Source of the DNA: Pseudidiomarina insulisalsae
Lineage (GTDB): Bacteria > Pseudomonadota > Gammaproteobacteria > Enterobacterales > Alteromonadaceae
Direction: 5' to 3'
Length of the DNA: 64,000 nt
Assembly (NCBI RefSeq): GCF_003987065.1
Contig: NZ_PIPY01000001.1
Span: 124,001 to 188,000, forward strand
The notes under the pieces were generated by a model, which was given only the letters and a program-made list of their open reading frames with translations, was not told where the DNA came from and searched no databases. This document shows, piece after piece, positions 8,561-16,450 of this stretch. Position numbers and translations under genes: made by a program. Each line of letters starts with the position of its first letter. Positions within the stretch are counted from its first letter, which is position 1.

Positions 8561-10390
8561 ATGAGCAATTCGCTGCCCTGGCATCAGCTGATAAAGTCGG
8601 GGAGTCGCATTTTTATCGGCTCTCACGCTGCCGTGCCTCACGCCTTGCTGGATGACCTGATTCAACACAGTCAACACCTGCATGATGTCGAGATCGTGCA
8701 GGTTTACGCACTGGGTGATAATCAGTGGGCTGAGCCTAAGTACAGTCAGCTGTTTAAGGTCAATACACTGTTTATTGGTGGCCCTCAGGTTCGTCGGGCG
8801 GTCGCCGAGGGGCGTGCGGACTACACGCCTTGCTTTATGTCGGACATCCCATCGTTATTTCAGGAAGGGATTCTACCGCTCGACGCCGCGTTAATTATGG
8901 TTAGCCCTGCGGATAAATACGGCTATCACTCCCTAGGGGTTTCCGTCGATATTGTCTCGGCGGCGTTGCGCTCAGCTAAAAAAGTAATTGCGCAGGTCAA
9001 TCCGAAAATGCCCGTTACCTTTGGTCAGGCCTTTATCCACAAAGGTCAGATTGACGCATTTTTCGAGGCTGAGGCAGAGCTACCGGAAATAGCCGCGACC
9101 GAACTTGACGCAGTGACCGAGCGCATCGGGCAGTACGTATCCTTACTGGTTGAAGACGGTGCCACCATTCAGATTGGCTTTGGCAACATCTGTGACGCGG
9201 TGCTGCGCTACCTGGGTAACCATAAAGATCTCGGCGTACACAGCGAAATGATCACCGACGGCATTATGGAACTGATGCAAAGCGGAGTGATTAATAACCG
9301 TAAGAAAACCTATCATCAGCATAAATCGGTGACCAGCTTTTGCATTGGCAGCAAAGCTTTGTATGACTTTGTCGACGGCAACCCGCACATCGGCTTTTAT
9401 CCGAGTGAGTATGTGAATTCACCAGCAAATATTGCCCGCAACGACAATATGATCTCGATCAACAGCGCCATTGAAGTTGATTTAACCGGTCAGGTTGTTT
9501 CCGACTCTATTGGCCATCACTTTTACAGCGGTATCGGCGGCCATGTCGACTTTAGCCGCGGGGCGTCAATGAGCAAGGGCGGTAAGCCTGTTATCGCGCT
9601 CCCCTCCACCGCACAAAACGGCACTATTTCGCGAATTGTTCCGCACCTGACCGAGGGCGTCGGTGTTGCAACCTCGCGCGCCCATGTTTATTACGTAGTG
9701 ACTGAATTCGGCGTTGCTTCCTTGCGCGGCAAGAGTATTCGCGAACGGGCGCTGGAGCTTATCCGGGTTGCCCATCCGAAGTTTCGCCAGCAGTTACTCG
9801 AAGAGGTGCGCAAGTATTATTACGTGCCCAATTATCAGACATTGAAATCAGTGGAAGTACCTGAGCTTGGTGACGTTGGCTTTAAAGAGCTGTGTATCGA
9901 TGGCGACTATTTTGATCTACGGCCACTGAACCCAAGTGATGAGCGGCGTCTGCAGGAGTTTTTCTATTCGCACACCAAAGAAACGCTGCAAATGCGCTAC
10001 AACACGGTACCCACTCAGATGAGCAGAGAGAAGTCCTGCACCCTGGTCAGCGTCGATCAGTCGGTCGACCTGGCGCTCTGTATCGTCAGACAGAAGGGCT
10101 CGGCGGCAGAAATACAAGCCGTCGGTCGCTATTACTACATTGCCGCCGACAATAGCGCTGAAGTCGCTTTCGTGACGCGGGAGAAATTCCAGGGCAAAGG
10201 AATGGCAAGCCGGCTACTTGACGAGATGATCCGTATCGCCCGGCAACGCGGACTGCACCATATGGTTGCCTATGTTCGCGCAGAGAACAGTAAAATGCTG
10301 GCGGTCTTCGAGCGCGCGGGCTTTCGCCGCGGCGCCAGTGACGAGCCCGGCGAAGTACACCTGACCCTTCCCCTACAACAAGAGTCGTAA
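8561..10390 (+). CDS. Acetyl-CoA hydrolase/transferase fused to a GNAT acetyltransferase domain
   Basis: A two-part protein of 609 residues. Residues 1 to about 425 form an acetyl-CoA hydrolase / 4-hydroxybutyrate CoA-transferase-like enzyme: LGVHSEMITDG carries the likely catalytic Glu, GIGGHVDFSRGA is the glycine loop and TEFGVASLRGKS is the C-terminal family signature. From about 450 to the end is a GNAT domain, with the acetyl-CoA pyrophosphate loop in QGKGMASRLL and the late motif NSKMLAVFERAGFRRG. One half handles acyl-CoA thioesters, the other transfers acetyl groups to an amine or protein. A GGGAGG ribosome site fixes the start. It ends one base before the deacetylase-like gene, so coupled translation is likely. 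Confidence 0.9.
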   Translation: MSNSLPWHQLIKSGSRIFIGSHAAVPHALLDDLIQHSQHLHDVEIVQVYALGDNQWAEPKYSQLFKVNTLFIGGPQVRRAVAEGRADYTPCFMSDIPSLFQEGILPLDAALIMVSPADKYGYHSLGVSVDIVSAALRSAKKVIAQVNPKMPVTFGQAFIHKGQIDAFFEAEAELPEIAATELDAVTERIGQYVSLLVEDGATIQIGFGNICDAVLRYLGNHKDLGVHSEMITDGIMELMQSGVINNRKKTYHQHKSVTSFCIGSKALYDFVDGNPHIGFYPSEYVNSPANIARNDNMISINSAIEVDLTGQVVSDSIGHHFYSGIGGHVDFSRGASMSKGGKPVIALPSTAQNGTISRIVPHLTEGVGVATSRAHVYYVVTEFGVASLRGKSIRERALELIRVAHPKFRQQLLEEVRKYYYVPNYQTLKSVEVPELGDVGFKELCIDGDYFDLRPLNPSDERRLQEFFYSHTKETLQMRYNTVPTQMSREKSCTLVSVDQSVDLALCIVRQKGSAAEIQAVGRYYYIAADNSAEVAFVTREKFQGKGMASRLLDEMIRIARQRGLHHMVAYVRAENSKMLAVFERAGFRRGASDEPGEVHLTLPLQQES

Positions 10391-10391
10391 T

Positions 10392-11309
10392 ATGTCTGTT
10401 ACCGTTTTTAGCCACCCGCAATGTATGCAGCATCAGGTCAACGAGTTCCACCCGGAAGAGCCGGCGCGGCTGAGCGCTATAAATGATCAGATCATCCGCT
10501 CCGGCCTGGAGCTGGCAATTACGCAAAAGGACGGGACGCCGGCAACAAAAGCACAATTATACCGCGCGCATGACCCCGCCTACGTCGACGCTATTTTTGC
10601 CAAAGCACCACAAGAAGGCCATATCTGGCTTGATCCTGATACCCTGATGACTCCCGGCTCTTTAGACGCTGCTTTATATGCCGCCGGCTGTGGTATCAAT
10701 GCTGTCGATGAAGTAATGCAGGGTGACAATCAGCGCGCTTTTTGTGTGGTTCGTCCACCGGGCCATCATGCCACTTACGACACTGCGATGGGCTTTTGTA
10801 TTTTCAATAATATTGCTGTCGCCGCCAGGCATGCGATGCAAGACTACGCGCTTGAACGTGTGGCGATTATTGATTTTGATGTACATCACGGCAACGGCAC
10901 TGAGGCAATTTTTCTGGACGATGAGCGCGTCTTGCTTTGCTCGTCGTTCCAACATCCTTTTTACCCTGACACGGGTGCCGATACGCAAAGGCCGCACATA
11001 ATCAACAGCCCAATGCCGGCAGGCACTGACGGGAACTCCTGGCGCGCAGAAGTCGAGCAACACTGGCTACCGGCTCTTGAGAAGTTTAAACCGCAACTCG
11101 TGCTGGTCTCAGCTGGATTTGACGGCCATGCCGAAGATGATATGGCTAACTTTCATTTGCGTGAAGATGACTACCGCTGGATTGCGCAGCGGTTAAGCGA
11201 GCTTGCCGATAAGCACTGTCATGGCCGGGTGGTGGCCATGCTCGAAGGCGGTTACGACCACAGCTCCCTGGGCCGGAGCGTGGTCGCATTTATTAAAGGT
11301 TTAATTTAA
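10392..11309 (+). CDS. Histone deacetylase family protein (class II HDAC-like / acetylpolyamine amidohydrolase type)
   Basis: A zinc-dependent deacetylase fold of 305 residues. Signatures are RPPGHHA (catalytic His pair, about 120-126), DFDVHHGNGT (zinc ligands Asp and His, about 160-169), GFDGHAEDDMANF (third zinc ligand Asp, near 243) and EGGYD near the C-terminus. Such bacterial enzymes remove acetyl groups from lysines, polyamines or other amines. Its position one base after an acetyl-CoA hydrolase-GNAT fusion suggests opposing acetylation and deacetylation of a shared target. No ribosome site is obvious, consistent with translational coupling. Its stop interlocks with that of the convergent acyl-CoA synthetase gene. 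Confidence 0.92.
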   Translation: MSVTVFSHPQCMQHQVNEFHPEEPARLSAINDQIIRSGLELAITQKDGTPATKAQLYRAHDPAYVDAIFAKAPQEGHIWLDPDTLMTPGSLDAALYAAGCGINAVDEVMQGDNQRAFCVVRPPGHHATYDTAMGFCIFNNIAVAARHAMQDYALERVAIIDFDVHHGNGTEAIFLDDERVLLCSSFQHPFYPDTGADTQRPHIINSPMPAGTDGNSWRAEVEQHWLPALEKFKPQLVLVSAGFDGHAEDDMANFHLREDDYRWIAQRLSELADKHCHGRVVAMLEGGYDHSSLGRSVVAFIKGLI

Positions 11310-12955
11310 CCGTCTTGCAGCTGACTGCGGATCAGTTTCTTATCGACTTTACCAACACTGGTCCGCGGTATCTCATCGACCACTTTGACGGTGTCCGGAA
11401 TAGCCCATTTTTCAATGGCGCCCTCGTCGACAAATTTTTGCATAAAGCTGACCACTGCGTCACGGTCCACTTGCGCGCCGGGACGCACCGTCACGACCGC
11501 ATGCGGACGCTCGCCCCATTCCTCGTCAGGTAGCCCGACAACCGCCGACAGCTCAATGTCCGGGTGCTGGCTAATCAGGTTTTCAATATCAAGCGATGAA
11601 ACCCATTCGCCCCCAGTTTTAATGACGTCCTTAATACGGTCACGGATCTGCAAGGTATAACCACTATCAATACTGCCGACGTCACCGGTGTGCATCCAGC
11701 CATTCGCCCACAGCTCTTCACTTTTTTCCGGCTCGTGCAAATAGCCCTGCGTCAGCCATGGCGTGCGTACGACAACCTCGCCCATCGCCGTACCGTCATG
11801 CGGTAAGAAACGACCTTTCTCATCAATAATGCGCATATTGACCAGCGGCACCGGCTTACCGGTTTTCACCCGCAGCCGTACCTGCTCAGCCTGACTCAGT
11901 TGATCCGCATCAAGCGGTAACCAGGTGGTGCTGAGCAGCGGACAGGTCTCTGACATGCCATAACCGGTATAAATATCAATACCGCGCTCCAGCGCTGCCT
12001 GGGCCAGACCTTCGGTCAATGCGCTACCGCCAATTAACACCTGCCAGCCACTAAAGTCGATGGCTTTGGCTTTCTCACTGCTCAATACCATCTGCAAAAT
12101 CGTCGGTACGCAGTGCGAAAAAGTCACTTTTTCGGTAACAAACAGCTTCAGCAGGGTAGCTGGTTCATAGCGACCCGGATACACCTGCTTCAAACCCATC
12201 ATGGTCGCGACATAAGGCACGCCCCAGGCATGCACATGGAACATTGGCGTAATCGGCATGTAGACGCTTGAGGCCTGTAACAGTTGCATGTTGTCATTCA
12301 TGCTGGTCGTCGCCGCCAGCGCCAGCGTATGCAACACTAGCTGACGATGAGAGAAAAACACGCCCTTGGGATTACCTGTGGTGCCCGTGGTATAGAAAGT
12401 CGTGGCAATCGCGTTTTCGTCGAAATCGGGAAAATCGAATTCAGTAAGTGCGCCAGCAAGCAAGCTCTCGTACTCGCCGATCACCTCCAGCGGCGGTTCC
12501 GGCGTTTGCGCCGCATCGGTCAACTGAATATAGCCCTTAACCGTGTCCAGCTGATCTTTGACCTTGGCGATAAGCGGCAGGAAGTCATCATGCACCAGCA
12601 CCAGATCATCTGCGGCATGGTTCATGGTGTACACCACCTGCTCAGGAGCCAGACGCACATTCACCGTGTGCAGCACCGCACCAATCATCGGCACGGCAAA
12701 AAAACATTCCAGATAACGCGGCGTATCCCAGTCTAATACGGCAACCGTGTCGCCTTCTTTCACGCCCGCCTCGGTCAGCACATTCGCCAGCCGATGCACG
12801 CGCTCAATAAACTCGCTATAGCTAAAACGCTGGCCATTGTTACCGCCGACAATTTCATTATCACCGGCATAGCGCTCGGCGGACAGTAACAGCTGTTTGA
12901 TGAGTAGCGGATAATTGTAAGCTTCGTCCGCCGGTGGAATCAGTTTAACCGCCAT
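11306..12955 (-). CDS. Acyl-CoA synthetase (AMP-binding, medium/long-chain fatty acid type)
   Basis: Activates a carboxylic acid to its CoA thioester through an acyl-adenylate. The 549-residue protein has the AMP-binding P-loop TTGTTGNPKGV, the A5 motif YTGYGMSETCP, A7 WMHTGDVG, A8 DVIKTGGEWVSS and the catalytic A10 Lys in TSVGKVDKKL. GGEWVSS and overall length fit the AlkK-like fatty acyl-CoA synthetase group rather than acetyl-CoA synthetase. RBS GGAGAG lies before the ATG. It is convergent with the deacetylase-like gene. The substrate chain cannot be fixed by eye. Confidence 0.92.
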   Translation of the reverse strand: MAVKLIPPADEAYNYPLLIKQLLLSAERYAGDNEIVGGNNGQRFSYSEFIERVHRLANVLTEAGVKEGDTVAVLDWDTPRYLECFFAVPMIGAVLHTVNVRLAPEQVVYTMNHAADDLVLVHDDFLPLIAKVKDQLDTVKGYIQLTDAAQTPEPPLEVIGEYESLLAGALTEFDFPDFDENAIATTFYTTGTTGNPKGVFFSHRQLVLHTLALAATTSMNDNMQLLQASSVYMPITPMFHVHAWGVPYVATMMGLKQVYPGRYEPATLLKLFVTEKVTFSHCVPTILQMVLSSEKAKAIDFSGWQVLIGGSALTEGLAQAALERGIDIYTGYGMSETCPLLSTTWLPLDADQLSQAEQVRLRVKTGKPVPLVNMRIIDEKGRFLPHDGTAMGEVVVRTPWLTQGYLHEPEKSEELWANGWMHTGDVGSIDSGYTLQIRDRIKDVIKTGGEWVSSLDIENLISQHPDIELSAVVGLPDEEWGERPHAVVTVRPGAQVDRDAVVSFMQKFVDEGAIEKWAIPDTVKVVDEIPRTSVGKVDKKLIRSQLQDG

Positions 12956-12977
12956 AATCTCTCCTTAAAAACAACTG

Positions 12978-13040
12978 CGTTACTCGTTACTGGATAGTGG
13001 TTACTGGTTTGAAATATCCGGTATCCAATAACCAATAACG
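12978..13040. repeat. Heptamer/inverted repeat element, copy 2
   Basis: Left arm from 12978 (CGTTACTCGTTACTGGATA) and right arm 13020-13040 (ending TCCAATAACCAATAACG) are imperfect reverse complements built from GTTAYTG-type heptamers, ending in CGTTA/TAACG. The same units make up the element at 6439-6513. It lies between the acyl-CoA synthetase and the upstream GNAT-nitrilase gene. This looks like a dispersed intergenic repeat family; function unknown. Confidence 0.65.
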
Positions 13041-13053
13041 CTCTTGTCTTTTC

Positions 13054-14577
13054 CTACCATTTTCGGGTGACTTCGTAGATGTCGGTGCGCCGATCTTTCA
13101 AATTCGTCACCGACCCTTCGTGATGTAAATACCTTAGCTCATCCAGATTCAGATCAGAGAAAATCAGCTGCTCAGTATTGGGCGTCGTTTCGGCCAGTAT
13201 CGCATCGTAGGGGAATGCAAAGTCGGACGGTGAGAACACCGCTGACTGCGCGTACTGCACATCAAGGCTCTCCACCTGAGGCAGGTTACCGACGCTACCA
13301 CAGGTCACCACATAACATTCGTTCTCAATCGCCCGGGCCTGCGCGCAATGGCGTACCCGCAAGTACGCGTTGCGGGTATCGGTCCAGAAAGGTACGAATA
13401 AAATTTCCAGACCTTCGGCTGCCATCAGCCGGCCCAGCTCGGGGAATTCCACGTCGTAACAGATAAGAATGCCAATCTTGCCGGCATCAGTATCAAATAC
13501 CTGCACGTGGTTACCGCCTTCAATCACCCAGTCACGAGTTTCGTGCGGGGTGGCATGTATTTTGCGCTGCTCTTCAACGGTACCGTCGCGTCGACACAGA
13601 TAAGAAACGTTGTAAATAACGTCATCTTCATTCAGCGGCATCGAGCCGGTAATAATGTTGACGTTATAGCTGACTGCCATTTGTGACATTTCCCGCTTGA
13701 AGCGTTCGGTGTAACCGGCCAGAAAACGTATCGCATCTTTTTGCTGACTCTGGTCAGTTAAGCCCATCAGCGGCGCATTAAAAAATTCTGGTAAAACGGC
13801 GAAGTCACTCTGATAACTGGAAATTGCATCGATAAAATACTCCACTTGCTTGAGCATTTCTTCCACCGAGTCAATTTCTCGCATCTGCCACTGCACCGCG
13901 CCGACCCGAACATTACGAATGCGACTGCCAAGAATATTGTCCGAGGGCTCATACAAAAAGTTATTCCACTCAAGCAGCGTGGCAAAGCCCACTGAGCGTT
14001 TGTCTTCCGGTAAATAGCGGCCCAGCAGGCGCTTCACGGTAAAGTCATTGGCCAACTGGAACGTCAGAATAGGATCATAAATTTCACGGCGATGAACCCC
14101 TTCAATGTACTGACCAGGCGTCAGTTGCTCAGCATACTTGTGAAAGTTCACAATACGTCCGCCCGCTAAAATCGCTTTCAGATTCAGCTGCCGGCAGAGC
14201 TCTTTGCGGGCGTCATACAAGCGACGTCCTAAGCGGAAGCCGCGGTAATCAGGGTGGATCAGTACGTCGAGGCCGTACAGCGCGTCGCCTTTGCGATCGT
14301 TAAGAATATTCTCACGCGCATCCATCAGGTCTTCATACGTGTGCGGGTTACTGAAACGGGCGTATTTTACGCGCACGGTAAGCGCCACGCCGACCAGCTG
14401 GCCATTGTCTTCCAGGCAGATCTGGCCCTCAGGAAACTCTTTCACCAATTTTAAAATGGTGTGCTCGCCCCAGGCTCCGCCAATATCCGGATACACCTTA
14501 TCCATTAACTCTTTGAGTTGCAGGTAATCGTCTTTACGCAAATTGCGCATTTGCAAATGCAGTTCATCTGGGCTCAT
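13054..14577 (-). CDS. GNAT domain fused to a carbon-nitrogen hydrolase (nitrilase superfamily)
   Basis: About 507 residues in two parts. Residues 1-190 are a GNAT acetyltransferase domain (LIHPDYRGFRLGRRLYDARKE is the acetyl-CoA loop). Residues about 225-490 are a nitrilase-superfamily amidase with the full catalytic triad: Glu in AVLPEFFNAPL, Lys in EQRKIHATP and Cys in GILICYDVEFPE. This pairing recurs in bacteria as an uncharacterised amidase with an attached acetyltransferase. An AAAGG site sits 6 bases before the ATG at 14577, while the ATG at 14583 abuts it, so the downstream start is preferred. Function is likely hydrolysis of an N-acyl or amide metabolite; substrate unknown. Confidence 0.9.
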   Translation of the reverse strand: MSPDELHLQMRNLRKDDYLQLKELMDKVYPDIGGAWGEHTILKLVKEFPEGQICLEDNGQLVGVALTVRVKYARFSNPHTYEDLMDARENILNDRKGDALYGLDVLIHPDYRGFRLGRRLYDARKELCRQLNLKAILAGGRIVNFHKYAEQLTPGQYIEGVHRREIYDPILTFQLANDFTVKRLLGRYLPEDKRSVGFATLLEWNNFLYEPSDNILGSRIRNVRVGAVQWQMREIDSVEEMLKQVEYFIDAISSYQSDFAVLPEFFNAPLMGLTDQSQQKDAIRFLAGYTERFKREMSQMAVSYNVNIITGSMPLNEDDVIYNVSYLCRRDGTVEEQRKIHATPHETRDWVIEGGNHVQVFDTDAGKIGILICYDVEFPELGRLMAAEGLEILFVPFWTDTRNAYLRVRHCAQARAIENECYVVTCGSVGNLPQVESLDVQYAQSAVFSPSDFAFPYDAILAETTPNTEQLIFSDLNLDELRYLHHEGSVTNLKDRRTDIYEVTRKW

Positions 14578-14687
14578 AGACATCCTTTGAATTCCTTAGT
14601 ACAACATACAACTAAGTATGACGAAGTGGCGGTAATTGGCAACCGCTAATCGATTCTTGACTATTGCGCCCAAAGCTTAAGCCATAT

Positions 14688-14703
14688 AAACTTCTGGACG
14701 TCT
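14688..14703 (+). promoter_or_regulatory. Putative MetJ operator (two tandem met boxes)
   Basis: Two adjacent 8-mers, AAACTTCT (6 of 8) and GGACGTCT (7 of 8), match the MetJ consensus AGACGTCT. They lie 26 bases before the start of the NhaC-family gene. The same core GGACGTCT/AGACGTCC recurs before metX and metY in this window. Confidence 0.7.
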
Positions 14704-14728
14704 AAATATAATTACAAGGTTTTTTTCC

Positions 14729-16060
14729 ATGACAGAAGCTGCCAGCGCACGTGCGCTACTCCCGCTGGGACTCTTTCTTGCCCTTTTCCTTGGTGCCGGC
14801 ATTTATTTTCAGGCCGCCGGTGTGGAAATGGCGTTTTATCAGTTAGCCAGTCCGGTGGCGATTCTGCCCGCCATTGTGCTGGGCGTATTACTCAGCAAAC
14901 AGCCCTTCGAAGAGCGCATTAATACCTTTGTCGGTGGCGTGGGTGATCGCAACATCGTTACCATGTGTATGATCTACCTGCTGGCAGGTGCCTTCTCCAC
15001 CGTCGCCGCCGCAACCGGCGGTGTCGATGCAATGGTGGCGCTGGGGTTACATATTATTCCGGCCAGCTTCCTGCTTCCGGGTTTGTTTATTATTGCTGCT
15101 GTGGTTTCCACCGCCATGGGTACCTCAATGGGTACCCTTGCGGCGCTTGCGCCCGTTGCCCTGGGGCTTGGCCAGGCGGCCGGTATTGACCTGCCATTGC
15201 TGGCCGGGGTGCTGGTCAGCGGCGCAATGTTTGGTGATAACCTGTCCATTATTTCCGATACCACCATTGCCGCCACTCGCACGCAGGGCTGTAACATGAG
15301 CGACAAGTTCAAAGCCAACCTGAAAATTGCGCTGCCAGCCGCTGCCATTACGATTCTATGGCTGATCAGCTACGACACCGGCGCCGTACCGCCGAAAATT
15401 CCCGAAGCGAATTTGTGGTTAAGTCTGCCTTATTTTTTCATTATCGTATTGGCCGTTATGGGGCTGAATGTGTTCGCTGTGCTGGCATTGGGGATTATTC
15501 TTGCCGCGGTTTTTGGCATGGTAACCGTTGACTATGAATGGATAGCTTTCAGTCAGGATATTTACGCTGGCTTTCTGAGTATGCAGGAAATTTTCCTACT
15601 GAGTCTGCTCATTGGTGGTCTTTCAGCTCTGATCCGTCAGCAAGGTGGGCTAAAGTTTCTTGCCAATAGTGTCGGCGCGGTCACCAAACGCCTGTTCAAG
15701 CATCAGCAACAACGCGCGGCCTTTGGCGTCGCAGGCCTGACCGGACTGACCAACTTTGCCGTGGCAAATAATACCGTCACCATCTTGTTATCCGGTGAAG
15801 TGAGTAAAAAGCTGGCCGAGGAAGGCAATCTGGCGCCGCGTCAGAGCGCGAGCTTATTAGATATTTTTGCCTGTGTGGTGCAGGGTGCGCTGCCTTATGG
15901 TGCGCAAGCCCTGCTCATGGGCGCGAGCTTTGGCCTGAACCCGCTGGAGGTCAGCCTGCATACTGGCTATTGCTTTATTCTGGCCGGCGTTGCGATTGCG
16001 ATGATTATCTGGCGCAAGCCTTTAGAAGGCAGAGAAGCGATGACGCCGAGCACCCCTTAG
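14729..16060 (+). CDS. NhaC-family transporter, probably methionine transporter MetT-like
   Basis: A 443-residue integral membrane protein with about 11-12 hydrophobic helices and NhaC/SLC-like signatures ([33 protein letters not shown]). By family alone it would be called a Na+/H+ antiporter. Two MetJ boxes just upstream, shared with the methionine genes at 22916-26301, argue that it imports methionine, as proposed in comparative studies of the MetJ regulon for the NhaC-type MetT transporter. Sodium coupling is plausible but not visible. The 3' end interlocks with convergent ridA and lies inside a shared hairpin. Confidence 0.85.
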   Translation: MTEAASARALLPLGLFLALFLGAGIYFQAAGVEMAFYQLASPVAILPAIVLGVLLSKQPFEERINTFVGGVGDRNIVTMCMIYLLAGAFSTVAAATGGVDAMVALGLHIIPASFLLPGLFIIAAVVSTAMGTSMGTLAALAPVALGLGQAAGIDLPLLAGVLVSGAMFGDNLSIISDTTIAATRTQGCNMSDKFKANLKIALPAAAITILWLISYDTGAVPPKIPEANLWLSLPYFFIIVLAVMGLNVFAVLALGIILAAVFGMVTVDYEWIAFSQDIYAGFLSMQEIFLLSLLIGGLSALIRQQGGLKFLANSVGAVTKRLFKHQQQRAAFGVAGLTGLTNFAVANNTVTILLSGEVSKKLAEEGNLAPRQSASLLDIFACVVQGALPYGAQALLMGASFGLNPLEVSLHTGYCFILAGVAIAMIIWRKPLEGREAMTPSTP

Positions 16061-16071
16061 TTGGTGCTCGG
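16046..16071. terminator. Bidirectional terminator-like hairpin across two stop codons
   Basis: Perfect 9-bp stem CCGAGCACC / GGTGCTCGG with an 8-base loop. The loop holds the TAG stop of the transporter gene (16058-16060) and the TAA stop of ridA on the other strand (16057-16059). No long T-tract follows on either strand, so termination efficiency is uncertain. Confidence 0.55.
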
Positions 16072-16449
16072 TAGTTCCATCACGCCGTCAATTTCAATCT
16101 GTGCGCCCTTTGGCAGGGCTTTGACACCGATGGCGGCACGTGCCGGGTAAGGGGTGCGGAAAAATTCTGCCATCACCTCGTTCACAATGGCGAACTGGCC
16201 AAGATCAGTCAGGTAAATTTGTACTTTGACCATGTCCTGCAGTTCGCCACCAGCAGCTACGCAAACTGCCGATAAGTTTTTAAATACCTGCACTGCCTGG
16301 GCGCGAAAATCTTCGCTGACAAATTCCATGGTCTCTGGATCCAGTGGAATCTGACCCGACAAATAGACGGTCGTACCAATTTTTACCGCCTGTGAATAAG
16401 TACCAATGGCGGCCGGCGCCTTGTCCGTGCTAATAATCACTTTTGACAT
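16057..16449 (-). CDS. ridA: RidA family enamine/imine deaminase
   Basis: RidA hydrolyses reactive enamine/imine intermediates such as 2-aminoacrylate released by PLP enzymes. The 130-residue length is standard. Family marks are the N-terminal [28 protein letters not shown] and the catalytic Arg region in [22 protein letters not shown], including the C-terminal Glu. It begins one base after the spoT stop with an AAGGAAG ribosome site, so it is the last gene of a gmk/rpoZ-spoT transcript, where E. coli has trmH instead. Confidence 0.95.
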   Translation of the reverse strand: MSKVIISTDKAPAAIGTYSQAVKIGTTVYLSGQIPLDPETMEFVSEDFRAQAVQVFKNLSAVCVAAGGELQDMVKVQIYLTDLGQFAIVNEVMAEFFRTPYPARAAIGVKALPKGAQIEIDGVMELPSTN

Positions 16450-16450
16450 A

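Noticed and set aside
14729-16060. Plain Na+/H+ antiporter NhaC
   Set aside because: The family fits, but the MetJ boxes directly upstream make a methionine carrier more likely; I kept the family name and stated the inference.
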